A stretch of 64,000 nucleotides of DNA from Scalesia atractyloides (lineage: Eukaryota > Streptophyta > Magnoliopsida > Asterales > Asteraceae). The position numbers and the translations under genes are program-made. The notes under the pieces were generated by a model. The model saw nothing but the letters and a program-made list of their open reading frames with translations, was not told the origin of the DNA and searched no databases. Below are positions 11,029 through 20,778 of the stretch, piece by piece. Every line of letters starts with the position of its first letter. Position 1 is the stretch's first letter. The stretch lies in NCBI GenBank assembly GCA_947069175.1, contig CAMTDV010000019.1:75205358-75269357 (forward strand). The letters run 5' to 3'.

Positions 11029-11929
11029 CTGGTTGTCACACCCCGATTCGCAGTGGAAAAGGTGATCGGGGCATGATTGGGTTTTCATCAAAGCTCATGA
11101 CATTTATTATAATGTTTCATATTTATTATTACAATTTAAAGGAGATCATACAATCATAATTACAACATGTTCTATACATCTTTCTAGACTTCTTTATTTT
11201 CTTCTAAGGCATTTTCCTATGTGTTCCTTGCTTCATCCTGTCCACCTGTATCATGTGTAAAAATGATTTTTGGATCAACAAAAAGTTGGCGAGTGAATCC
11301 TATGAAAAACCTTTAAACAAGTTTATTGAATTGATTATAAAATAAAGTGCATAACCACATATGAGTAAATGTAGATGTAAATTTATTCACAAAACACTTA
11401 ATATTAAATAATGCACACACATACAATAATAGATTGTTTTGAGGCACGCGTTGTTCAACTCGTCTCCCACGAGAAACTGATGGGCCTAATGAATGAGTTT
11501 TGAGGCACGCGTTGTTCTACGAACTGTCACACCCCGACCCGCAGCGGAAAAGGTGATCGGGCATGATTGGGTTATTATCAAAGCTCATGACATTTATTAT
11601 ACGTTTCATATTCATTAATATAATTTAATGGAAAGTTTACAATAAGAATTACAACATGTTTTAACTATCATTCTAAGCTTCTTTGTTCTCTTCTAAGGCA
11701 TTTCCTATGTTTTCCTCGCTTCAACCTGTTCACCTGTATCATGTGTAAAAGAGTTTTTTTTGGATCAACATAAAGTTGGCGAGTGAATCCTATAGAAAAC
11801 ATTTGAACAAGTTTATCCAATTGATTATAAATAATGTGCATAACCACATATGAGTAAATGTAGATGTAAATTTATTCACACAACACATAATATTAAATAT
11901 TGCACACACATACATCAAATGATTGTTTT

Positions 11930-12174
11930 GAGGCACGCGTTGTTCGACTCGTCTCCCACGAGGAACTGATGGGCCTAATGAATGAGTTTTGAGGCACGCG
12001 TTGTTCTACGAACTGATGGGCCTAATGAATGAGTTGCACGCGTTGTTCTTACGAACTGATGGGCCTAATGAATGAGTTTTGAGGCACGCGTTGTTCTACG
12101 AACCGATGGGCCTAATGAATGAGTTTTAAGGCACGCGTTGTTGAACTCGTCTCCCACGAGGAACTGATGGGCCT
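11930..12174 (+). repeat. Minisatellite inside the inner solo LTR
   Basis: About five units of roughly 44-60 bp, each with GGCACGCGTTGTTC, a variable piece (TACGAAC or CGACTCGTCTCCCACGAG) and ACTGATGGGCCTAATGAATG. The same units occur in the outer copy at about 11440-11524 and 14242-14320, and the inner LTR inserted exactly within one of them. Confidence 0.85.
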
Positions 12175-12680
12175 AAATAATTTGCATACAACTTTGACAA
12201 TATGTAATACATCACAACCAAACAATAGTTACATTCTAGTTTAGATCATATAATGGTATAGCACGAGTTTGCATAAGAGAATTAGTTTAAGCGACACATG
12301 ATACACCCCAAAACATGAATAAAAAGGGGAATTTGTAAGAATTCACTCACAGTGGGTGCGTTCGGTTGATGATGTTGAATGCACGCGAAGTGGTTTTAAC
12401 CACGAGTGAGATTAACCTAGATAAATATCATTTTGGTTCGGTAAGTAAACGGATTTTATTAATCTATTTTAGTAGGATTGTTGGGTGTATTTTTGTGAGT
12501 TTAAGGCTATTTTCTAACCTTAAAAATGTTATTTTTAAGTATTTTTAATTGATTTTTAATTAAAATAAATAAATAAAAATAATAAAAAATTTTGATTTTT
12601 TTGCTACAGTGACCGTTGACTTTTGACCGGTTGACTGTTGACTGACCGTTGACCGGTTCGTATGCGTATTGTTGTGCGCT

Positions 12681-12750
12681 GAGTGAGGCTCGAACCCGAG
12701 ACCTCCCGTACGCGTGCACGCAGCTCTACCAACTGAGCTACGTGTCTAAC
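12681..12750 (-). pseudogene. tRNA-like module 1 (inner LTR)
   Basis: On the minus strand it shows an exact A-box consensus TAGCTCAGTTGG (12729-12740) and a B-box-like GGGTTCGAGCC (12688-12698 region) at tRNA spacing. The D-arm pairs GCTC/GAGC. No convincing anticodon arm or acceptor stem, so it is tRNA-derived rather than a working tRNA. Confidence 0.65.
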
Positions 12751-12765
12751 CCGTTATATATCTGT

Positions 12766-12803
<38 letters not shown>

Positions 12804-12860
12804 TATGTTAAACAGAAAATCCTTTATTTTTAAAAACAATTTTAAATCAAAGAAACGGTG

Positions 12861-12934
12861 CGCTCCACAGGTTTCGAACCCGGGACCTGTGGCTTATACT
12901 AACACACAGTCCACCGCTGGACTGTGTGTCCAAC
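12861..12934 (-). pseudogene. tRNA-like module 2 (inner LTR)
   Basis: Minus strand: a B box within GGGTTCGAAACC and a T-arm-like CCACAGGTCC/ACCTGTGG surround, preceded by the perfect inverted repeat CACACAGTCCA/TGGACTGTGTG with a 4-nt loop. The A box is only partly matched inside that hairpin. Confidence 0.6.
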
Positions 12935-13035
12935 TTGTTAACTTTACTGATTTTTATTATACTTAAACACAAATTAGTTATTTCCTTTTCTGTCTTATTT
13001 AAAAAAAAAATAGATAATTGTCCGAGTCGGTGCAG

Positions 13036-13107
13036 TAGCCCGGACTCGAACTGGTGACCTTTGATATAAACATACACACAGTCCACCACTGGACTATGTG
13101 TCTAACT
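13036..13107 (-). pseudogene. tRNA-like module 3 (inner LTR)
   Basis: Same plan as module 2: a TTCGAGTCC B-box-like region near 13043-13053 and the hairpin CACACAGTCCA/TGGACTATGTG (one mismatch). Its equivalent is not seen in the outer LTR. Confidence 0.55.
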
Positions 13108-13200
13108 TGGTTATTATTCCGGTTATTAATATACTTAACATATAACAGTGTGACTTTCGGTTCGGTTAACAAAAAAAAGCGTTTTATTAAGGCGGCGTGT

Positions 13201-13275
13201 GTGGAACAAGATTCGAACTCGAGACCTTTGTGTGTTTATTGTGCACACAGTCCACCGCTGGACTGTGTGTCTAAC
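13201..13275 (-). pseudogene. tRNA-like module 4 (inner LTR)
   Basis: Minus strand with a GAGTTCGAATC B-box-like region near 13211-13221 and the perfect CACACAGTCCA/TGGACTGTGTG hairpin followed by GTCTAACCC on the plus strand, as in the other modules. Confidence 0.6.
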
Positions 13276-13975
13276 CCGAGTTATAACTTGATTTTAATTA
13301 TACTTATATGTTACAGTTACTTCGTCTTCTCCGTCAGATTTTAACCAGAATCGGAAAATCCGACTGGTTCAAAGTCTTAATCGGTTTCTTTGGTGTTTTA
13401 GGTTAATTATAGATGAGATATAAGTAAAAAGAAAGGAAAAATAAGCGTGAGGTATACCGACTAGCTTTCCTCTGTTTTCCGGCAGAACTCCGGCGACAGC
13501 AATCCTTCCCGGCGACGAGTGTCTTGCAGCAGCGAGTCTCCAGAAAGCTTACAAAATATGTGGGTGACTTCGGTATAAGTTCAAAGGGTTTAGTAAGGCT
13601 CAGAAGTGGGGAAACCGGTTTTCTGGTGATGAGCAGAGATATTCCGGCGAGTGGAATTACGTCCGGTAAAGGTGTGGTTTTGAGCGAAAAAGCTTGCGGT
13701 GGGTTGTGGGTGAATTTATAGGGAGAAACCGAGATGTATTTGGCCCGATTTCCAACTGGATTCATTGGTTTGAATTTCTCCGGCGGTTATGACTTTGGTC
13801 GCGGACTCAAACATCGGTTATAACCGATATGGCGTTTATGATTTACGTTATAACTGAAAGAAACGTTAAGTTTCGCGAGATTATCGGGATTTCCGACGAC
13901 TGCAACAATGGGCGCCGGTTTTGAATTCGGAATGTTATGATATCAATTAAATGATCTTAATGGTTAACAAAAGAC

Positions 13976-14058
13976 ATCAGTGGCTCAGTGGTTTGTGTGT
14001 TGTGTGTTAAGTTGTTGCCGGACCGGTTACTGACCCGGGTTCGAAACCCGGCAGAACC
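13976..14058 (+). pseudogene. tRNA-like module 5, opposite strand (inner LTR)
   Basis: Plus strand: A box TGGCTCAGTGG (13981-13991) and an exact B box GGTTCGAAACC (14038-14048) with a good T stem (CCGGG/CCCGG). It lies about 190 bp from the 3' end of the LTR and faces outwards. Confidence 0.65.
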
Positions 14059-14802
14059 AAAACATTTTTATTTTGCGATTTTTAACAGTTTTTCAAAAAC
14101 TAAATATATATTCCCGTATAATAATTGATTATGTATCGTTTAAAATTATTTTGGGCATTTAATTCGCAACGAAAATTTTAACTGACTGTTCGGTTGATAA
14201 ACGGAGCGGGTTTGGTAAATTCGTTTTTGACGGATGTTACACGAACTGATGGGCCTAATGAATGAGTTTTAAGGCACGCGTTGTTCAACTCGTCTCCCAC
14301 GAGGAACTGATGGGCCTAACAAATAATTTGCATACAACTTGACAATATGTAATACATAACTACAAACAATATTTACATTCTAAGTTTAGATCATAATATG
14401 GTATAGCACGAATTTGAATAAACGAATTAGTTTAAGTGACACATGATACACCCCAAAACATGAATAAAAAGGGGAATTTGTAAGAATTTACTCACAGTGG
14501 TTGCATTTCTTGGATTGATGAAGAATGCGCACGAATTTGGGTTTAACCACGAGAGAAACTAACCTAGATAATAACATAACGGTTCGGTAAATAAGCGGAT
14601 TTTATTAATCAGTTTTAATAGGATTTTTGGATATATTTTTGTGAGTTTAAGGCTATTTTCTAACTTTAAAAACATTATTTTTAAGTATTTTTAATTGATT
14701 TTTAAATTAAATAAATAAATAATAAAAATTGTTGACTTTTTGACTTTGACCGTGACTGTTGACCGTTGACCGTTGACCGGTTCGGTCGGTTATATAGTTG
14801 CA

Positions 14803-14876
14803 CTGAGTGAGGTTCGAACTCGTGACCTCCCGTACGCGTGCACGCAGCTCTACCAACTGAGCTACGTGTCTAACCC
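14803..14876 (-). pseudogene. tRNA-like module 1' (outer LTR)
   Basis: Counterpart of module 1 with the same A box TAGCTCAGTTGG and a GAGTTCGAACC B box; the body differs by a few bases only. Confidence 0.65.
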
Positions 14877-14970
14877 GAAATATTTCTGTTTTTAATTATA
14901 TTTATACACTATTTAAGTTAATCCGAAGATCATTTATTTTAAAATGGATTTAATTGTATCGACTCGGTGT

Positions 14971-15044
14971 TCTCCACAGGTCTCGAACCCGGGACCTGTG
15001 ATTTAGTTTGGCACACAGTCCACCGCTGGACTGTGTGTCTAACT
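14971..15044 (-). pseudogene. tRNA-like module 2' (outer LTR)
   Basis: Counterpart of module 2: B box in GGGTTCGAGACC and the perfect CACACAGTCCA/TGGACTGTGTG hairpin. Confidence 0.6.
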
Positions 15045-15137
15045 TGGTAAATATTCCAGTTTTTATTATACTTATCAGCTAACTGCGAGTGAATCCGGTT
15101 CAGTTTAAAAAGGAACATTTTTATTACAGAGAATGTG

Positions 15138-15212
15138 CGTGTGTCAAGGATCGAACTCGGGACGTATGCGTATTGTTGCACACAGTCCACCGCTGGACTG
15201 TGTGTCTAACCC
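15138..15212 (-). pseudogene. tRNA-like module 4' (outer LTR)
   Basis: Counterpart of module 4: GAGTTCGATCC B-box-like region near 15148-15158 and the perfect hairpin. The module 3 equivalent is missing between 2' and 4'. Confidence 0.6.
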
Positions 15213-16062
15213 ATTTATAATACCGATTTTAGTTAATCTTATAATCATAATAGACTTCATCTTGTTCGTTCAAAACACAGACAACGGTTAAACCAACTGT
15301 TTCTTGTTTAATTCGGTTAACGAATATTATGAGCAATTGAAAGGTATTGAACAGAAAGGGTTTGGGGAAAGAATGTACCGAACAGATTGTCTTCTTCAGA
15401 ACTCCGGCAAAGATCGTCGGCTCTGTTTTGTGTATTCCGTCTGTTCGGATCAATTAACAACTTTGATTGATTAGATGTGAAATTGAATTACTGAACAACG
15501 ATTAGCAGAAAGTTTAGATGATTATACCGATACACAACGCGATATTGGAAATTCCAACGATTTTCCAGCGAGAACAGAATATCCGGCAACGTCGTCTGGA
15601 ATTGATTCTGGGTGATGGAGTGATGTTAGAATTGGTCTAACAATGGAATGAAATAGAAGAAGTCGAGGTATTTACCGTGTTGATGAAAGTCTCGGTTTTC
15701 CGGCGACTTGCATAGAATTCCGGCGAGTGAAATTGATTCAAGAATCGGTGCGATTTCGAGCGAAAGGTTTACTAGAGGCTAGGGTGTGCATTTATAGGGA
15801 AGAATCAAGTTGAATTGGGTCTGCTTCTAGTCTCGATTCATTGGTCAGCCGTTCTCCGGCGGTTACGACTGATGTCGCGGACACTGGTCATCGGTTATAA
15901 CCGATGGCGACGTTAATACTTACGTTAAGTCAAAAGTAACCGACGATAATTGGCGAAATCGTCGGATTTTCCGGCGTCTGCGGATTTGGGCGTGCTGTTG
16001 ACTGTTGATTTCCAGATTTATTTTATGTATTATTTGTTTCAATAAATTAACAAGTAACACTA

Positions 16063-16136
16063 GTGACGGAGTGGTGGAATGTTGGTGTGTTAAGTCCTTG
16101 TGTTCCCGACTGACCCGGGTTCGAAACCCGGCATCA
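16063..16136 (+). pseudogene. tRNA-like module 5', opposite strand (outer LTR)
   Basis: Plus strand, B box GGTTCGAAACC (16118-16128) with CCGGG/CCCGG T stem; the A box is weaker (GACGGAGTGG). Same position relative to the LTR 3' end as module 5. Confidence 0.6.
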
Positions 16137-16322
16137 GCATTAAATTTTTATTTCACTATTTTTAATACATTTTCAAATATAAATTTTATATTCTAATATA
16201 CTTATTAATTATGTATCGTTTAAAATTAATTTGAGCATTAAATACGCAACGAAATTTTTAACTGGATGTTCGGTTAATAAACGAAGCGGGTTTGGTTAAC
16301 CCGTTTTTTGACGGATGTTACA

Positions 16323-17432
16323 CTGGTCTTCAGGATACATGCCCAAGTTACGTAAACTACCTACACACGTAGGAGGGGGATTTGGTAAACCATGATCCGA
16401 GGAAGCTATAGACTCCCCACTGGAAAGCAAGACAACATCTTCCCCAGCAGGAGTTATAGCGCGACAAGGCCTAGGATCCAAGGGAAGCGCACCTTCAGTA
16501 GCAGTAACAGGCACGGCAAAAGAGCCGGGAACAGGATACATGAAATTCCCACGAATCTGTTCATACCACATCTCCTCTCCCTCGCGCAAAAGGTGGGTAC
16601 CCATAACTCCAGCATGAGTAGCAAAAGCATGATGATAAAGAGGCACCTCTGCAAGAGAAATTCATTATATAGGGTAGCAGCAAAAGAGGGAGCAAACACA
16701 TACATAAATATAAAAGTGGCAAGCATGAACAAGTACCTTGACCCTCCAACAAAAGTACAGGGACGCTCGTGCTTGAAGCCGGCCACTGGTCACTCATCCC
16801 CGCGGCTACAAGCGTAAATTCTCCAAAAGCCCTATTAGGAAGGGGGCGCAATTGTTCATACCACTTAACTCCCCTAGGTATCTTCAAATCTTCTTTTGGT
16901 ATGGGGGTCGGGTGACGAAAGCCCATAGCAACAGGAACTACTTCTTCCCGAATGTAGAAAAACTTACCCTTCCAGTCATGATAACTTTTGGGAGGGTTAA
17001 TCAAAGGCCTTTTAGATCCGCGCGTGGCAAAGGAGTAGAATCCCAAATTGGCTTGCAATTGATAGAAAGCGCGAAACTTGTCGACGGTGGGCTCCTCTCC
17101 TTGAGACCGCAGGCAAAACTCAAAATGTCTAACCCTTACCATCCCCAGCGGACTAAGCTGAGATACATGTATACCATAATGCGATATTAAAGCCCCGAAG
17201 AAATGAGTCGCCGGTAAACGAAAGTTATCTTCCCCAAAAAAATTGGCGAAAAGGGTTATATAACCCGGGGGAGCATCCGCAACAGTCTGCCCCATTAAAG
17301 GGAACCTAGCATCCCATTCAAAGGAAAATCATTCCCTCTGACAATCTGCTCAAAGGATGCCTGATCCCATTTTAAGGGTGACATGCTACCACCAACCTCT
17401 TCTACTTCAGTATCTTCGTGTTGATCAGACAT
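16323..17432 (-). pseudogene. Antisense 'gypsy-type transposase' gene of the Tat element, 5' exons
   Basis: Starts at ATG 17432-17430 (MSDQHEDTEVEEVGG). A one-base frame change near 17317 leads into the conserved domain MGQTVADAPPGYITLFANFF...LPATHFF, the plant family often labelled 'putative gypsy type transposon'. The domain contains KSYHDWKGKFFYI and ends at a GTACTT donor near 16733. The next exon starts after TTGCAG near 16650 (PLYHHAFATHAGVMGTHLL) and runs to 16328, where a solo LTR cuts the gene. The continuation is at 11028 beyond the nested LTRs. It lies opposite to gag-pol, which is known for some Tat elements; the sense LTR promoter cannot drive it, so it needs its own promoter, which I cannot identify. 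Confidence 0.75.
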
Positions 17433-18020
17433 AATCACAGGTCAAGAGCGAAACAAAAAAAAAGAGGTCAAGAATTTACAAGAAATCTGGGAAATGACGA
17501 AGAACGGTTTGAAGATCTTCAACGAACGGCTTTGAAGATTTGAAGATCTCAAGAAAGAAGTGTGAAGTCAACAGAAAAAGTGACCCCAAAGAAGACGCTA
17601 TCGGATATTTATACCCATCGCATTTAATGGATGGGTAACCGTGCCCGACAAGTGGGATGAACGACCAATAAGGAAGCGCACGTCGGGCGGAAAAAGCAGA
17701 ACAACGGTTACCAAGCGCGCGTGGCCGCCAATCGCCTGACAGGAGCCGGAATGACATGCCTGACACAGTGACGGCATGACGTCTACAGTGTCAGCAATCT
17801 ACTCACACGTCAACATCGTCACCAACCTGTCAGCAACTACCATTTTTGAATCCCAAGAATTTTCCCGCTCAAAATAACGAGAAGATTTTCCTTCAACATG
17901 AAGCAGCTCCCATGCGTCGTGGCGCCGCAACTCCAAGATAATTCAAAAAGACAGCGCAAAGGAAGACACCATATCTAGTCCAGAGCTCCATCCATTTACT
18001 TCGCACATGGAAGAAGCACT
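17433..18020. other. Non-coding region between antisense gene start and polypurine tract
   Basis: No ORF of note. It should contain the promoter of the antisense gene if that gene was ever expressed on its own, but I see no clear TATA box on the minus strand at a convincing distance. Confidence 0.4.
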
Positions 18021-18033
18021 GGACTGGGGGAAT
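18021..18033 (+). other. Polypurine tract of the Tat element
   Basis: GGACTGGGGGAAT immediately before the 3' LTR. A G-rich purine run next to the LTR start is the plus-strand DNA primer site of LTR retrotransposons. Confidence 0.7.
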
Positions 18034-18913
18034 TGAAGGGGTATGGTCTTAAATTACGCGCCGGCTAACGGTTAATCAACCGTAGCGATGCATAAAACCA
18101 TATCAACCTAAATCATAAGGACAAACAAACCATACTACGCGCGGACCATCGAGACAAGGCGATAGACCGCGCAAGTGCAAGTAGCGACAATAGACTGCAG
18201 AATGACACTTAGAAGTCATCTACGAAGAGAACAAGCCGGTAAGAACCTCGCGCGGGGAAGAGAACGTTTAGAGGAAAGCGCGAGGAAGGTAAAGATCTGT
18301 ACAAAGAGTACAACGAGCAGAGCTACGGACCAATAGCGAGTCGACAGCCTGTAGAAGATCGTACTCCACGACGTGCAGACGTACGGCTAACAAAGAGTAC
18401 ACCAAGATAGACATGTGGCACCAATCAGGTTACGTCGACCACTGTTCCATGATCTCCACTAACGGTGAAGGATAGATCAGGCAATAAAGATGGCTGTCAG
18501 GACACGTGGCTCCATTGGTAATACGGCAGGTAGCGACAACACCTGAGACCACTAAGCAACCTCGGCAGAGGAGACCAAATGGATATTCCTTGTCGATTAT
18601 CTCAGGCCCAAGGCCCATGAGCCCAGCCCCTCTACAATTCCCCTCGGCTATAAATAAGACACTTGGCTTCCAGGTTCAGGATCTCACTCTTAGCTCTCCC
18701 ACTAATTACTTAATACATAATCCTCAAAACAGTTACTTATACTCACGCCGGAGGTGGTTACGAGGGGTAACCCCCTATTTCCCTCCCGTAACGAGCCTAA
18801 CGGGGTGTTTTGCAGGACGATTTAAAGAGTCTTCAGCTTGGAGAAGAAAATTAACCTTTGTTGAACGAAATACTTTCCCTGGACTAATCCCCGATTAGTT
18901 CAGTGTTTCTTCA
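18034..18913 (+). repeat. 3' LTR of the Tat element
   Basis: Starts TGAAGGGGTATGG after the polypurine tract; the proposed end ...CTTCA at 18913 gives matching TGAAG/CTTCA termini. It contains a TATA box at 18649-18656 about two thirds along, as expected for a U3-R boundary. The right end is less certain because the 5' LTR is not in the window to compare; 18939 is an alternative end. Confidence 0.7.
18649..18656 (+). promoter_or_regulatory. TATA box in the Tat LTR
   Basis: TATAAATA within CGGCTATAAATAAGACAC, plus strand, inside the LTR; likely core promoter of the element. Confidence 0.6.
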
Positions 18914-19508
18914 CACTCTTAGCTGGCGATTGAACAACAGACGATCGAACCTATCTTAACCGACGATTGAACCCGAACAACTTCTGGTTGTTTAACCATA
19001 TATACCTGTAATGGAACCCTAATGGCGAGAACCACAAACGGACACCAGAAATTAAGTCTCATATGCGGTTTGAGGGTGAATTGGATATGCGGTTTATGAT
19101 AGATAAGAGGGAAAACTAAAATTTTGAAATCAAGAATTCCGCTAATCATAGACATACGGGTTGGAGAGTGTAGAGAGGGAAACTAAAAATTTGAGTGTGA
19201 AATTGCCGCTAATCCATATGTGATTTAAGCTTTTTTATTTCGGTTTCCCGGCTGACCAAGTATGATAATAGGGTTTCACACTTTCACACAATCTTCAAGC
19301 AGGGGTGGATCGTAAAGAACCAATTAAGAGCCTATTGAAATTTTATTTACATAATCTAAATTTAATTTAAATGTTTACAATAGTTAATACGAAAACAAAA
19401 GGTACGAAGAATACAGAAAGAAATTGGGTAAAATATTTTTATCACGATAATTTATATCATATTATATTTTATTTAGAAAAATATTAATCAATAAGCCATA
19501 GTCATAAC
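18914..19508. other. Intergenic, no gene seen
   Basis: AT-rich sequence with no coherent reading frame or recognised repeat end. Confidence 0.5.
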
Positions 19509-19682
19509 TAAGGGTGAAACGAGCCAAGCCTGAGTCCGATAAGCGAATCACGAGTTCAAGCTCGTTTACTCAACAATTTTATTTTTGGGGCTCGGCCTCA
19601 ATCTCATATAAACTCGGCTTGTTTTGAGCTTTTTTTTCGAGCCGATCTCAAATAACTCGCAATCGACTCGTTTACATCCCTA
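19509..19682. mobile_element. Short hAT-type MITE
   Basis: 174 bp, ends TAAGGGTGAAACGAG and CTCGTTTACATCCCTA (imperfect inverted repeats) with subterminal GAGCC/GGCTC-type motifs. Flanks GTCATAAC (19501-19508) and GTCGAAAC (19683-19690) match at 6 of 8 positions, consistent with an old 8-bp hAT duplication. It resembles the 3276-3954 element in using GAGCC-type subterminal repeats, although its ends differ. Confidence 0.7.
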
Positions 19683-19787
19683 GTCGAAACCTATTATGAT
19701 AATCTTATAGATCCAATGTTAAATTATATTAACATTTTTGTTCTTGAAAGTTAGTGGGCAAATAAGTAATTACGTTGTGACACATCG

Positions 19788-20096
19788 AGTGCATTTGGAT
19801 GCAACCTTTTAAAAAATAGATTTGCATTTAAATTGCAACGTTTCTAACAAAAGTTACGAATTTCAATAGAATTTGTAACCTTTTAAGAAAAAAAGTTGTA
19901 ATTTATAGTAAAATTTGCAGCTTTTAGATAAAAAGGTTACAAATTCAATATAACTTTGCAACTTTTTTTGAAATAGGTTGCATTAGTTATTCTAATGCAA
20001 CCTTTATGTTCAACCAAGTTGTATTGTAGTCAAATGCAACCCATTTAAAAAAAAGTTGCTTCTAAAAGGTTGCATTAGGGCTATTTTCTAGTAGTG
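19788..20096. mobile_element. CACTA-type terminus with subterminal repeats
   Basis: The right edge, read on the minus strand, is CACTACTAGAAAATAGCCC, a typical CACTA (En/Spm) terminal repeat in plants. Inside it are many direct and inverted copies of TTGCAACY/GGTTGCA, as in CACTA subterminal regions. I do not find a matching left terminal repeat, so this may be a truncated end; the left boundary is approximate. Confidence 0.65.
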
Positions 20097-20124
20097 CATC
20101 TTCGTAATATACAGCGGAACTTAC

Positions 20125-20264
20125 AACAGGCCACAAACGAGTGGCACGGTGACGATCCTCCACTTGCCCCATTTCAGGAAGCCTTGGGAGAGCGGAGAGG
20201 ATAGTACCGGGGGATGGGGCATAAACCGTCTTCAAATACGCCCCGAACTTGTCGGCTTCCCAAC
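20125..20264 (-). pseudogene. Exon-like fragment of unrecognised gene
   Basis: About 46 open codons on the minus strand (GWEADKFGAYLKTV ... RATRLWPV), bounded by an acceptor-like TCTCAG and a canonical donor GTAAGT, with clearly higher GC and codon-like composition than its surroundings. It lies next to the CACTA-type end, suggesting a captured or stranded host exon. I do not recognise the protein. Confidence 0.5.
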
Positions 20265-20724
20265 CTGAGACTCAAGAACCTTTTTTCTGAGGTAAACTAC
20301 ACAATTTATAAAATGATAAACGAACGCGTGTTTCCTTGTTAAATATATGTTGGTAGCGTATGAAAAAATATTATATGCATATCATATAATATGCTCCTTA
20401 ATATGGTGTAATTTAAAAAAATATTAGCGTATGAAAAATTTATAGATGTTTGAAAATCAAAAGGGAGAATTTCAAGTGAGAAAGGACTATAATGCCATTT
20501 CTCTATTTATTTTTTCATTTGTTTGAACATGAGATTTACAAAAATGCCGCTTCTAATTTTGAGCCATTGGTCTTGGGAGATCAGATCAATGGCTGAGCTT
20601 ATCTCCTACACTTCGTGTAATAAATCTCTTACTTGATCTCTTATCTATATTGTTATTATGCATATCAGCTTTTAAAAAGTTATTTTTTAATATTGACGGA
20701 GGAGGATCAAATGAAATGCAAACC

Positions 20725-20727
<3 letters not shown>

Positions 20728-20766
<39 letters not shown>

Positions 20767-20778
20767 ATATATATATAA
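20728..20778. repeat. (TA)n microsatellite
   Basis: Long uninterrupted TA run followed by broken TA repeats. Confidence 0.95.

Larger units (their letters stand above)
11525..14241 (+). mobile_element. Inner solo LTR, 2717 bp, same family, same orientation
   Basis: Starts TGTCACACCCCGACCC and ends GGATGTTACA, flanked by CGAAC on both sides (11520-11524 and 14242-14246), a clean 5-bp duplication of the outer copy's repeat unit. Its layout matches the outer copy: opening AT-rich part, minisatellite of GGCACGCGTTGTTC units, a minus-strand group of tRNA-like modules, a GC-rich CCGGCGA-bearing stretch, then a plus-strand tRNA-like module near the 3' end. No coding capacity. Confidence 0.87.
11034..16322 (+). 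mobile_element. Outer solo LTR, about 2.57 kb, interrupted by a second copy
   Basis: Begins TGTCACACCCCG and ends GGATGTTACA, flanked by the 5-bp duplication CTGGT (11029-11033 and 16323-16327). There is no gag or pol, primer-binding site or polypurine tract between the ends, and a second copy of the same sequence (11525-14241) is inserted in it. Without the insert it is about 2567 bp. The structure is that of a solo LTR left by recombination between two LTRs. The length and TGT...ACA ends would suit a chromovirus of the Tekay/Del type, but no internal region is present to prove it. Confidence 0.85.
2224..18913 (+). mobile_element. Ty3/gypsy Tat-type retrotransposon with antisense extra gene, 5' LTR outside window
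   Basis: Plus-strand order: gag, protease, RT, RNase H, a second RNase H-like domain, integrase (2224-8147), then a minus-strand gene (17432 to 8779), polypurine tract (18021) and 3' LTR (18034-18913). The double RNase H and an extra ORF between integrase and 3' LTR are marks of the Tat/Ogre-Retand branch of plant Ty3/gypsy elements. All pol domains carry frameshifts or stops, so it is dead. Three kinds of later insertion sit inside it: Copia A at its left limit, a hAT MITE at 3276-3954 and two nested solo LTRs at 11034-16322. Confidence 0.87.

Noticed and set aside
11034..16322. CRISPR-like or regulatory array from the minisatellite units
   Set aside because: Plant DNA, units differ in length, and the whole lies within LTRs with target duplications.
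8776..17432. Reading the antisense gene as a separate host gene
   Set aside because: Its first domain belongs to the 'gypsy-type transposon' family, and it lies exactly between integrase and 3' LTR of a Tat element.
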